Shown piece by piece: positions 44,019-56,304 of a stretch of DNA of 64,000 nucleotides. The notes beneath the pieces were generated by a model. That model did no database searches. It saw only the letters and a list, made by a program, of their open reading frames with translations, and had not been told where the DNA came from. Origin of the DNA: Dioscorea cayenensis subsp. rotundata (lineage: Eukaryota; Streptophyta; Magnoliopsida; Dioscoreales; Dioscoreaceae); assembly GCF_009730915.1 (NCBI RefSeq), contig NC_052481.1, positions 1,240,001-1,304,000 on the forward strand. The letters run 5' to 3'. Each line of letters opens with the position of its first letter. Position 1 is the first letter of the stretch. The translations under genes were made by a program, and so were the position numbers.

Positions 44019-46885
44019 TATAGTATTAGTGACCTTTTATTCGCTTTTTGCCATCTTCTTTGAGTGTGTTCAAAAGTGTTTGGTTAAGTTGAGGAAGTTT
44101 GTGGTTGTAAAGTAGTGTTTTTATGTTTTTTGGTCTAAAAATATAAGCACCCCATGTTTATGTCAGTGCTTTTTATAGGATAATATTTGGCTTGATTTTG
44201 GAGCAAAATTGGCCAACCTGTGATAAGCACGCCTGTGCTTCAGAGAGCACTACCCTGCTCGGAGATCCCTACCTGTGCTAAGTGTTTTTCTGAAATTCCA
44301 AAGATTTGTATTGGGTGAGCACGCCCATGCTCTTTCTTGAAGCAACTCGTGCTTTCCTAGAGAAGTCCAGGCTTGTTCTTTACTACAGTACAGGTACTGT
44401 AGCAATGCACGAGTGAAGCGCGGCTGTGCTTTTCCTTTTTCAACCTAGATTTAAGGGTTTTCTGAGTCTTTCTAAGCCCTAACCTTTTCCCTTTCTTCCC
44501 TTTTCTTCCTCTCATTCTCTTTGTTATCTCTTGGAGAAGAAGAAGGCTTTGGATGATCATCTTTTTCTTGGTGGATTAAGCCATCAATCTTCTTCTTTCT
44601 TTGGATCTAGAGGTAAACACTTTCTTCTTCTTTCTTTCCTTGTTCTTCTTGGTTTGAGTTAGGATAACAAGGAGAAGTGGTTGTGGCTCCTTTCTCTTCA
44701 AAATTTTGTATCCTAGAACTGGTTATTTCAGTAGTGTTACTATAGCACCATTGAACTTTGCTTGTTTTCTTGTTTCTTTGGTTTGTGCTGAAGCTAATCA
44801 TCCCTAGAAACTTCTTGGAAACCTTGGTAGCCTATTCTAAACAAACCTTAGAGTCGATGTAGTGTTGCTTGTTGATTAGTGAAAACTAGGGTTTCATTCT
44901 TGTATTCTTTTTTTTTTTTAATTTCTTATTCTTCTTGTGTTGTGTAGGTTTGGTCGGTTAGGTGGTGATGGTTCATCCCAGGGTTAAAGAGCCGGCGAAG
45001 GAGTGACACCACTGGTGTCTTTTCTTGCCTAAGTTGTGAGTTGGTTAAATTGATTGCATAATTCTATTTGAATATTCAAATGTTTGATTTTGTTTATTTA
45101 AAACTATTTTTTGGTTTTATTATATTAAAATGATGTTTTGATTGGTTTAAAGAAGAATTGATTTGGCCTCTATACATTATGGTTATGATGAGGTTTAACA
45201 TTAAGCTTTTTATGTTAAATTTATTGGGAATAACTTCGCTATGGCTTTATGACATGGTGGCCAAGTCTATTCATATTAGGGTATAGATAATTATCTATTA
45301 ATTGATTCGAGATTGTTGAATGCCATATTGATCATAATGAGCTTATTGGATATAAAGTGGATTGGTTATGCAAGTCTTGTTGAATTATATTGCCAACTTA
45401 GTAATCCAATGTGCAGTTTCGAACCATGATGTTATTGAGGAGTAGTAACTAGTAAGTATATGTATGTTATTGGGTAGCCTTTTATGTGATAGATAGTAAC
45501 CCTGGTATAATACTATGATTAACTTATAAAAAAAATCTGATTACCTTTGGCATGGTAGGATTGATAAAGTTATGAGGAAGCATATTATGAGTAAAACTCA
45601 TGAGGAATGAATGTAGCTTAAAGAGATAACTAGTACAAGAGTTGTATGATAGCAATTATAGATAAAGTTTGAGTGAAATATATGAGCTAAACTTGAATAT
45701 TTGTTATTTGTGGAAGGTTAGTTAGTATTATTCATGTGTGATCATATACTTGATTTGTAACTTGTTGTCTTAGATGAGAGACCATAGTAGATCTTGAGGA
45801 TATATCCATTGAGCTTGTGAGGGTTGCATTTGGATAATTGGTCAATTATAATTGAATATGAATGTAAAGGAAGTTTACTACATTAATTGTCTTTGAAATT
45901 TGATGGCAATCATAATCTTAAAGAAAATGTTATATGTGAAAATCCTAGGCTAATTCCTTGTCATGCAAAAGTAAAGGAAATGACTTAATTGTATATTCAT
46001 ATTCATTATGGTGGTCATTTTGTAAATCTTATCTTTGGGAATCAGTTGCTTGTGAGTTGAGTACCATCAGAATGATAATCTTTTTCATATTGTGGAATTC
46101 ATCATGGGCTCTCGGTAGGCTAACGTCAAGGTTATGAAGGCCTTGACAGCTCCCAGCTTAGTCACAATAGCGGCTAAGTTAGAGAGGGTTTTTAGGCCAT
46201 TGTTCATTTCTTCCAAATGAGATCGCCGTATTTGAGAAAATTATGTTTTGCATTCTTTATGAGATCTATGTGCATGAATTTGCTATATACTTGTTGAAAA
46301 GCTTTGAGGCATTATTTACATTTGTGTAAACTCATGTTTTAGGTTTTTATTACTAGTATTTAATATCCCACAGTTATATAGTATTATAAATGTTGAAAGG
46401 TTTCAAGATTATATGTATTATTGCTGAATCATTTTTTTAATATTTACTGTCTTGGTTTGATATTTTTTTAGAATTATGCTAATCCACTCACTGAGTAACG
46501 CTAGTTACTCACCCTCTCCCTCCTTCTAGAATTTAGTTGATGGCAGTGTCACAGCAGGGTGAAGTGTTTGGCAGTTGTTGTTCTTATTTTCAGCTTAAGT
46601 CTTGTTGTAAGCCTGTATTTTATAAGGTTATATTGTATAAGAAAAGTGGATCCACTAGTGTCCTAAATTTTGTATCTGTGACTTGTTTGTCTTTTGCAAC
46701 TTGGTTTATCCTCTTAGTGAAACTCTTGGTTCCATGTATTCTTGTTGTGTTATTGTTCAGTTTATTTTTGTGTACAAGAGTTTGTTAGCCTTGCTGTAAC
46801 TCAAGGGTTGAGCAATGTGGGTATCCTTCCTCTGGTTGTCAGCAGCAGTTGTCACATCCAGGGACCTGCGGGTCGAGGCGTGACA
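44019..46885 (+). mobile_element. Long gypsy-type LTR (Tekay/Del-like) in an intron of the PRAF-like locus
   Basis: Features of long Del/Tekay LTRs are present: CTCACTGAGTAACGCTAGTTACTCACCC near 46488-46515, a GTGACACCACTGGTG block near 45005, and a right end TGTCACATCCAGGGACC... finishing GCGTGACA at 46885. TAAAC follows the end, and another TAAAC at 44014-44018 is a possible partner, which would set a 2.87-kb LTR. The 5' TG is not preserved, so the left edge is tentative. No internal domains, hence solo or truncated. Confidence 0.55.
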
Positions 46886-47199
46886 TAAACCCATACAACC
46901 CAAAGAGGTTGACCGAGAAAATGAATACAGAGATGTGGTAATTCTCATGTCTCAGTTAATGCATAGCACGATAATAACAAAAAAGATATTATCATTGATA
47001 ATGGTGATAAAATTATCAAAGGTATTACTCTATAATCAAATCAACTAGTACAAATAGATAAGAAAAAAAAAACTACATTGGAGTTCTAGGATCAATTAAA
47101 CTACAAAAAAATCGACACAAATTCTATTTGCATATAAAAACATGTAAAACATAAAGAAGATATCATAGGAATCCTTGAGACAGGAAGTGTACGTGACAC

Positions 47200-48949
47200 A
47201 TCCCTTGCGTGTGTGTAACGCAAGTGTACAGGTCATCGAAGTAATAAAATACCCCAATGAGTGGGTAGTCGAATCCACATGGGAATAGTTGCTCAGAAAC
47301 ACAAAGTATTGCTATTTAACTATAGTGAAAATCAAGTTGTGAATTGATTCAAAATATTAATGCAAAGAAAAGTAAAAGAGAAAAAAGAATAAGCAAGAAT
47401 AGGAAAGAAAGGTAATCGATAGTAAAATGGGCCACTCAGGCAATGCTCACTAAAGGACTATTGTTTCAAGTGCAAGACTAATATTATATCTCCTAATTGA
47501 AGTTTAATGAGTCGTGGCAATCTAAAGACACATGGTCTCAAACCTAAGGTCAACCGTGACTAGCCCTCTATACTATGCTCCGACGGAAAAGAATACTCTC
47601 AGCAATCGAAAGACCCCTAGTCACGATTAAGCCCAACACCAAGGATTACTTCAACACTTCACTCTGTTGCTTGCGCAACTAAGCCACACTGGAGTTTGTC
47701 TCTTGGCACTTCACTCTATCACAACCATAAAGAACTCTTGGAATGTGGAGATAGGATAAATCACATCAAAAGGGAAAAGGGGACGTTCCGCTACCTCTCA
47801 ACTCACCCTCTCAACCCTTTTCAATCTTACTAAGTCTAACCCTTATGAAGTTGTCACCCCTTCAAAAGCTTACCTAGATAGATTCTCAACTCTAGTGTCA
47901 CTCTAATGGAAAATCAATCAACAAGCACACAAGATTGAAACTCAATTAAAACATCAATTAGAGGAAACATAATAAGAGTTAATGAAACAAAATCATCCTA
48001 AGGTTTACAAGTCCAAGCACCCATTAGGGGTTTAGCTCTCCATGGAGCAATACAAAATCAACAATGAAGTTGAAAATAAATGCAAGCAATCCATAGATAA
48101 AACCCCCTTATAGTCCGTATCGATGGTCTTACAGAGCCGCCTCATCTTCTCCAAAGATTCCCTTGTCAAACCTAGGGCACACCTCGCCGAATCAATGCCG
48201 ACGAAATCCTCCCCAATAGTTCTCCTCCAAAAGAACTCGATGTCGAATGCCGTCAAACCACTCCTAAAACACAGCAAAAGTCTCTCCAAACCCTAGTCGC
48301 GCTCTTCCCTGAAGATGGGCAAAAGATAGGAAAAAGATCCCCAAATAAAACTCTTAAAGCGGTATTTATAGAGCTAAAATCGGGCATCCACACGGGCATG
48401 TGGAATTTTCACATGGCCGTGTGAATTTCCAGTTTTTTTCTTGTCCGCTGTAAACAGTAAGTACTATAGTGATTTTTGCTGCAGTGTTTTTGCTTCAATA
48501 ACTGCTGTAGTGATTCACCGGAATGCTCCCAAATTCACTCTTTTTATCAAGGCCGCATGATTAGGCACACATCCATGCGGTGGATCACATCTGCGTCTTC
48601 AATGAAACCACATTGACGAAGCTCTTAACAATGTTGTACAAGTCAGAACATATGAGTGTAACTGCCTTTGTGCCCTCCACTTTGAGTATTCAATTAAGCA
48701 CAATGGAGGTTGGCACACACCCACATGTCTTTGAGCACAACTTGTGTCTTCACCATTGTTCGATCTAAGAACTTCATCAACAATAGCATTCGCGATCTAC
48801 TTTTGCTTCCTTTCTTCCAAACTTGTCTCCACAACCCTAAATGCACAAAAAAACACAAATACACACGAAATGAGCTATAAAATCTGATAAAAGTAATGCT
48901 CAATATAAGAAAAGTATACTTCGTAGTACTTATACACAAGCACTTATTA
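47200..48949. mobile_element. Second LTR, related in plan to family A, same intron
   Basis: AACGCAAGTGTACAGGTCAT near the left and ACAAGCACTTATTA at the right match the layout of the solo LTRs at 27180 and 49531 (CAAGTGTAC...; ...ACACTTATCA), but the body differs, so it is another family. ORFs inside (for example 48289-48032 minus) are not domains. Edges are uncertain by tens of bases, and no target duplication was found. Confidence 0.5.
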
Positions 48950-49530
48950 ATATGGTGGCTATTGCTATATAGCAAGCAAAAATCACAAAAGTGGAGATAA
49001 ATGAACCTGGGCATCAAGCGACATGATAACTTCCACTGATGTATTTTTTTAAGTTTTGCAGATTCCTCTATAGCTACAATGGTAGCTTTCTTAGCCTTCT
49101 TCTTTGCTTTTTACTACTGCATCATGAACTTCAGTCTTTCGCCTAAGATTTTTAACCTATAAATAAAGTGGGAGAAATTGAATACAACATAAACTAATTG
49201 AAAAGTAGTGAGAGATCAAATATAGATTACTAAGAAAGAAGCCTAATGGTTATGTAGGATTGAAACTTCACTACTTCCTGGCTCAAAAGCTCATTAGTTT
49301 TTTTGAGGCTATTAATGATGCCTTTTGAAAATACTGGAGTAACAGAAAGAGGGCTAGGATTTGTTGAATATCGAGATGCTGGCGTCAAATTAGAAGTAGG
49401 AGGTGATGATAATGTAATAATTGGTTTTAGAGCTGTTTGAAAAGAACTCAATGAGCTAATAAAAGAGACATCTTTCAATTGTAGTGGTGAAAGGAGCTTG
49501 TGTGGCTCTAACTTGAGTAAAATAGTATCC

Positions 49531-51065
49531 TGATTGTGTGCTCACCCGCAAGTGTACTGGGTCGCCAAGTAATACCTTGTGCAAAAGCCCAATGATCGTA
49601 TTCCACGGGGCTAAGGATCTCCTATTACTCCTCCATCACTTACTTTCTAACCTTACAACTTAAGCATGGTGTACTACTCCAATACATGCAAGAATGTAAA
49701 TAAACACAAGTATAACAATTCCAAGGCAAGCAAGAAAATCACAAGAGCAATGATGATAAAAATAGGCCTAAGGATGAGGATTCCCAAGAGGGGTCATCAT
49801 GATATAAGGATGCATAAAAAATAAATGGCAAGGGTGATTTAGACCGACGGACCTCAACATTAGTTCAACCCCAATTTCTCAGTGGTTAAACCCTAATCCC
49901 GTACAAATGATGACAAGGATCTCTCCTTAATCATATTCCTACAATTGCATTAAGTGAATGGAGATCACACGAAAAGGATACACTTAACCTAAGTTTATCA
50001 TCATGGTTTGGAGGGGCTACTTACAACCAATTTCTCGGCATGTTGGTCAAAGACTACCCTTTTAGCTCATTAACAATCTAGTACACGCAAGTAGGTCACA
50101 TCTACATGTACAACTCAAACAAGAACTAAGGATTTCTCCACATAATAGTTCTAGGCATGAAACACAATAAACCAAACCATAAATCACACTAATGCATTCC
50201 AAATAAAAGTGTAGCATCCACAATACATGATGAACCCCCCAAGGTTCACCTACATCCGGTGGCCTTGGGGGTCTAGTGTGCCATCATACAAATAAGTATC
50301 TCAAACTCAACAAAAATAAGAAGTAAATGCATAAATGACACTCCCTAGTCCAAATGATGATGAGGAAGGAGAATGCTGGCTGAATGATGCTTCTTCTAGC
50401 CCAAGGAATGTTGAATACTCCTCCTCCTTTGATGATGAAGCTTTCCCCTTGAAGTTCAAGCTCTTGATCTCTCCAAGCCTCAAGCCAAAACACTCCCAAG
50501 AATGATGTCTTCGTTCTTCTTTTTCTCTCAAGTGGTGGCTGCCAAGAAGCTCTCCCAAAAGTCCCTTCAATCCTCTCCAAAATCCCCCATATATACCCCC
50601 CATCATCTCCTTCAAATCTGCCTCAACAAGGGTGGTATATCGGCTCAATGAGGTCCTCATTGAGCCCCTCATTAAAACTGTTTGGGGGTAGGCATACTAC
50701 ACAAAAGCTCTTAGAATAGTATCTATACTAGGCTCAAGGAGCACCTCATTAAGCCAGTATGCCTTCAAGAAAACATCTTCTTCAATGGCTACAGTGATCA
50801 TCCCGGGTAGCATTGAGGCCGTATGCCATGATTCAATTCCTGACTTGAAAACTCTCCAGGTGCTACAGTGGCAGCTACAGTACCGTGACCTGGTTTTCTT
50901 CTCTTTTTTGCCCAAATTATATCTTCGTGTCCTCCATGGCATTTTTGTGCCCTGCAAAGCAAATAACACATGATTAAGCATAAAACAGGGCATCAATTCT
51001 TATAAAACTATATGCTAGAGATAACAAATACATATACTAAAGTACGTACATTTAGACACTTATCA
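49531..51065. mobile_element. Solo LTR, family A copy 2, inside the PRAF-like locus
   Basis: 1535 bp, TGATTGTG... to ...CACTTATCA, with a perfect 5-bp target duplication TATCC at 49526-49530 and 51066-51070. It interrupts the PRAF-like coding text between the segment ending GLY-TYR-ASP (about 51070) and the segment resuming as ILLKLEPHKL (about 49520). Its sister is at 27180-28716. Confidence 0.92.
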
Positions 51066-52639
51066 TATCCCTTAATAGGTTCAGCATTAGGAAATAACAA
51101 AATCCTTTAAGGTATTAGTTCTCCCTATTCTAGCCTCTCCTTGCTATCAATAGAAAGACGAGGGATTATATTCCTCCTGGAAGCATTAAAGACATTACCA
51201 ACTTCTGATGCCTTAAGTTTTTCATAGAAATAATCACATACTCGATGTGGTTTTCTTGGATTAGGTGCCAGTGCAGCCTTCAAGATTTTTATCTAGAACT
51301 ACAAGCATGGTATTGAAATAATCCGCAATTATAAACAATTATGTCTCTTTTTGGTAAATCCAAATTCTTGCTAATAACCTGAGTAGAGTGATTGATCTGT
51401 ACCAGATACCCACTTATGAATGAAAATGCATGCTATGAAATTTTGAGCCACATGATATGTTTTAACAAATCTATCTTTCAGAGCTTCAACTAGGGTAGGT
51501 TTTCGTTGACCTTCAATATCTCCATTGCCAAGTCTTCCATTAGCACCTTTCCCGCAAGTATATTCTTCACTTTCGGATGTTAGAACAACAACATGATGAG
51601 CTCCACATGCTATCTTTTCCACTAACTCCCCAACTAACCTATCTTGTACTAGACAACGAATCCTACCATCTAATTGTGGATTGCCAAGCTATCCATGAGC
51701 AATACTTCCATCATGAAAACATGTCCAGATGTTGCAAGGGTAACTATAATGTTATTCCATAGGTCAATTGATGAAATTTGTAGTCAATAAGCAAAGGGGC
51801 ACAGGTTGGGACAAGTCATGCTTCTTTATCACCATGGCCAAGATGATTTTTATATCCATCACCCCAAGTAAATAACTTTCTAGATGTGACATTAACACTT
51901 GTCTATCCCATTACCTCAATAATAGCTGCGGTGTGCAAGACACCACATACAACCTTGATTGTTTTTAATCCACCCAAGGACTTCACTTCCTTGGAGTAAG
52001 CGATGCTTTCTCAATTACCACGGCCAAGAACACCAAATGTTCCATCACTAAAAGTAAAGACTTTTCCATTCAAAACCACCAGTTCCAAATGCCATGTACT
52101 ACATGTGACAAACAAAATTTGAAGTCCTTCCATTAGCCCAAAAAATATTTTGGGTATCCAATGGTTAACATCAGTGCCATGACCAAGAAGTCTAGTGTTA
52201 TGAGTTGCATCCCCCTAAGTAAATAAGTCATTAGTATGATATTTACCACAAGCAACAAATTCTGTGTTGTAAAGTGATAAAGATTCAATCGGATGAGGTT
52301 GACTAATATCTAAATTATTTCCATAACCACCAGAATCCTCACCCCATGTAAATGCCTCTCCTTCTATTGTAACCAAAGCAACATTCCTCACACCATATGC
52401 TATTTGTTGGACATCTAATACAATGTTTGATTCTAAAGGTTTTGGAAGTATAACATCAATTCTAAAGCATAAAGTGTTTACAGAGTTATCTAATAAGGTC
52501 CCATCACACCATAGTTCACCCCAAATATAAACATCCCCTAAAAACAACTGTGCAATTCAAACACATCTAGTTATGCAAACACAAGATTAACACAAGAAAC
52601 CAAAATAACTCCATAAACATTAAAATCAAGTAGTCAAAG

Positions 52640-53393
52640 CATACAAAACATCATAGTTCACATCCCGGGGCACCGTGGATGGTTAGTCCCTCATGGATGG
52701 GTGCAACGAGGAAAACAAACTAGAGAAAAAAGATATGACTTCCTTCTCCTCAAAATAATCTTCCTCGCCGAGCTCCATATGCTGAACCCCACTTTTCTTG
52801 TGCCTCTGGCTCTTCCTTGATTTTCTTAGAAGATGTGGTAAAGCCTGATCTTAACTCTCTTCAAAGTTCTCCAGCTGGAAATTAGAATCCTCGAACAAAG
52901 ATGAAAGCAAACCCTAGAAACTGGACTTAAAAAGGGCTATCTTCAAGCTCGACACAGGCTAAGCATAATCATGCTTAGACCGTGTTTCCATGGTTAGGGT
53001 TTGAGTGAATCGGCTAAGTGCTCGCCTGGAATTTCCATTAAGAGGAAGTACTTCCAGCCTGAGATTTCCAGGGGGAGGAGCACGAGCGTGCTACGACTGT
53101 TTTAGCCTAGTGAAACCCCCTTGCAAGCTTTATCACTCGGTCATCATAGGGCTGGGATATTCGGGGGATAGAGTACGACTGTGCTTTGCTCATGCTGAGC
53201 TTAAAAACTTAGCAATTTCTCCAATCTTCACTCGTTTGGTATCTTGATTCACTCCTAATTGCTTCGAGCTCCCGAATTTCTGCATTATTAACAAATATAC
53301 CCAAAATAGCACCGCATGTATACAAAGATGTGCTAAAGGCAAGCAAATGCATGAATTGAGGGTAAGAAAACATGATATGAGTTGCACTCATCA
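52640..53393. mobile_element. LTR-like fragment upstream of the PRAF-like locus
   Basis: The right edge inverted reads TGATGAGTGCAACTC, an LTR-type start. The body contains repeated (A/G)GC-rich words such as GCTAAGCATAATCATGCTTAG (an inverted repeat) and AGCACGAGCGTGCT. The left edge is not defined and no target duplication was seen. The remaining 100 bases to the RCC1 exon are intron-like. Confidence 0.4.
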
Positions 53394-53840
53394 CCATCTC
53401 AACCCATTTTAAACACTCATTCAACACATGTAATTCTTTTTCATGTAATTTAATTATTAAAAATTAATATCAATTTTTTATTTAGTGAATTAAATTTGGA
53501 TAATATTTTACCCATTTCATTTTATTATAAAATAAATATTATTATTAATTAAAATTAATTTAAATAATAGAGGTTTTGGTGGTTTAAGTGAGTAGTTTGA
53601 GTTTAAATTTTTAAATAGGAAGAACACCATAAAAACACCCAAGGAATATGCCTCCCAGCATCATCCCACTCCTTTGTGGTCAATCACTGAAAATAAATAT
53701 TTAAATATATAAATAATATTATTTAATATCAGATATAAATAAAAATAAGGTTCTAACATGGTTTTGGTTTTTTATGAGTTCGGTACTGTAGGTGTTAATA
53801 AAAATAAGGTTCTAACAGTTGTGATTTGTTTAGTTACTGT

Positions 53841-53946
53841 ACAAACAATTGGTTCAATAGTTGATATTTCAATAATGTGCATTATTTATAAGCACAAACA
53901 ATTGGTTCAAAAGTTTATATTTCAAAAATGTGCATTATTTATAAGC
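53841..53946. repeat. Tandem duplication, 2 x 53 bp
   Basis: ACAAACAATTGGTTCAA...TTTCAA.AATGTGCATTATTTATAAGC occurs twice with a 53-bp period and few mismatches. A 16-base phrase AATAAAAATAAGGTTC also repeats just upstream (about 53740 and 53797). Confidence 0.75.
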
Positions 53947-53949
53947 ATA

Positions 53950-54473
53950 GTAACTAACATTGTTCATCTCACTCTTTACTATACACTATTTCTAAGCACA
54001 GTAATTCATAATAAAAAACCATTAAATTGAGATCTAATGGTCCCAAATCAATATCCATAGATTTATAAACTATAGACGTTGACATAGAATTGGGCCTCTA
54101 TTATTATATTATTATTATATAATATACAAGGTTATTTTAAATATTTTTAATTAATAATTAAAGCACCTCTCTATTGACCCATAATGCTTGACAAGGACTC
54201 AAGTTCCAATTTTATTTTAGATCTTACCATTGATCAAATTGTTTGCCAGTATAACAAAGTTGTACAAATTTTTATTTTAAAAAATAAATCATATTGCTTG
54301 AGTTAAAAATAATTTCAGAGAAAATACAGAAAAGAAAAATAAATATATAGAGTTCACTAATAATGAAGATACATCTTGAGTTAAATTAGCTGCACAAAAA
54401 CAATCAGCAGCAGCGTCTTAAAATTAAATTAAAATAAAATCTTCTCTCAAGATGGTTATGTTTAACTCTCTTA

Positions 54474-54512
<39 letters not shown>

Positions 54513-55273
54513 TGATGCTCATTATTTAAATAAATCCCTTAGATTTAAAATTTAGGAATGTTCACATGAACCCATTAAATTACTATCCAATGGCTACATT
54601 TCATTCATAAATATTTTCAAATAATGTTATATAGTAATCATATACAACATATCGGCACAATACTTATATAATTAATTGTTATTAAATTATCATTCAACAG
54701 TTGTAAATAAATATCCACATTGAACAATCATCTATGTATATATGTAGGTGACTTATATTTGATGTATAATAAATGCAAATTATCGGCTATAGAAGGTTAT
54801 TTTTTGGGGGGAAAATCTTATGAAACATAAATTTTATTTATTTCTACAGAATGCTACATAAGTTTTACCATATTTTCTTTCCTTGAACATTTTGGGCATT
54901 GTTAATTTCAAATATTGACAAAATCGCCACCAACTAAACACACCAACTAATCCAAGTAGTTAGTAAACTACACCTGTTAATTTCTCGAAAAGAATAAAAT
55001 AAAATAAAATAAAATAATGTGGCCACAAGTGGACTAATGTTGTGGGGTTGTAAATTATTAGTATGGAGCAATGAGACAAGGACTAGAGCACATGGTTGCC
55101 ACTAAACGAAAGATGGCGAGCTTTGGAATTACATGGCATGCCCCTCTCACCACTCAACTAGGATTTATTTATCATTAATTCATGCTATTTGCCACCAAAG
55201 GCCTACTACTAACTTTTCATTGTTAAAATATAATTTTTTTATATAAAAAATTGAAACTTTTCCTAAGTTATGG
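53950..55273. other. AT-rich stretch without recognised genes
   Basis: Nothing coding on either strand. A (TA)n run lies at about 54478-54508 and an (AAAAT)n-type run near 54988-55016. Confidence 0.6.
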
Positions 55274-55281
55274 CAGCCACC

Positions 55282-55848
55282 TAGGGATGTCAACTGGCCC
55301 TGACCCCAATAAGAAACCTGAATTCCCACCACGTTGGGGTCGGGGACGGGGCCGGAATATCATCCCCGTCCCGGCCCGGTCCTGAAATATTAAATATTTA
55401 ATTTAAATATTATATATATATATATTATTTTATGTTATAAATATATAAATAAAAATTACAAAAACCCCATATATTTATTTATTTAGTAAATTATTAATAA
55501 TTAAATGAACATTAGTATAAAAATTAAATAAAATTCTAAACTTATATTAACTATATTGCATTTTTAAATTTTTTTAAAATTTTGTAAATAATTTATCAGT
55601 GATTGCAGTACGTTAGATTTTTGTGTTATGTCAGATTTAGTAAACGAGTTTCTCAATTATTAAAAAAATTTTAAGGTATTTTTTTAGCAAATATTTTATA
55701 AAAATTTATTTTAAATAATAATAATATTTTTAATTTATTAATCGTGGCTGGAATCTCGAACCCAAAAAATTCCTGCTGGGACAGGGGACTGAGACGAGAA
55801 AAAACTCCCTCAGATTTGGGTTCGGGTTGGGGCCGTGAGTATAGTTTT

Positions 55849-55879
<31 letters not shown>

Positions 55880-55927
55880 GGTCGAGAATGTATCCCCCGG
55901 TGAATTCTTGGTCCGTTGACATCTCTA
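55282..55927. mobile_element. Non-autonomous hAT-type element with GGGGTC minisatellite
   Basis: The ends TAGGGATGTCAACTGG and, inverted, TAGAGATGTCAACGG are flanked by CAGCCACC (55274-55281) and CCGCCACC (55928-55935), 7 of 8 matching. Subterminal GC-rich parts carry GGTCGGGGACGGGGCCGG on the left and a run of about five GGGGTC units at 55840-55870 on the right; the centre is AT-rich. 646 bp, no transposase. The TAGGG(A/G)TGTCAA terminus is common among plant hAT MITEs. Confidence 0.82.
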
Positions 55928-56304
55928 CCGCCACCTAAAGATTTCATATTATTTATTAATTTTATATGTCATTTTGCAACATGATCGGAGTTACTTATTC
56001 AATAAATAGTAAAACTCAAAGTTGTGTTTGTTAAAATATTAAAATAGTGTTTTTTCTATGTATTTCTAAAAGAATTTGACTAATTATCTGTATATCTTTT
56101 TAATAAAATCAAATATCATGTGTACTTATAAATCTGTTTATGTATATACAACTTTGTTCTAAATATGATTTTAAAATATATTACAAATTATATAAACATT
56201 AATTTTTATAATAAATAGTCTAATTCTCTCACTTTGCTTTGGAGTTTTTATAATTTTGATGGTTCAGGGTTTAGGGTTTAGATCATAGAACTATTTTCCT
56301 AACA

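Larger units (their letters stand above)
43042..52538 (-). pseudogene. Decayed PRAF-type gene (RCC1 repeats, FYVE remnant, BRX end), full of LTRs
   Basis: Minus-strand order: an exon from a TTTTTAG acceptor at about 52538 with RCC1 repeats ([73 protein letters not shown]), then [15 protein letters not shown] and a FYVE remnant, [17 protein letters not shown], then SLKKTNELLSQEVVKFQ (about 49300), VKNLRRKTEVHD (about 49165), EESAKLKK..VEVIMSLDAQ (about 49020), KEVMEKSPPEV (about 43950), EQFEPAVYITLVLLPNETK (about 43600) and DLWNKNKERVTKKYNHQ near the TAA at 43042. This is the C-terminal two thirds of a plant PH-RCC1-FYVE-BRX protein. Many in-frame stops, frame changes and Cys-to-Tyr changes in the zinc ligands show decay. 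Introns are kept, so it is not a processed copy. The PH-domain part is not in the window. Confidence 0.85.

Noticed and set aside
48032-48289. 85-codon minus frame as a possible gene
   Set aside because: It is inside an LTR lying in an intron of the PRAF-like relic; no domain.
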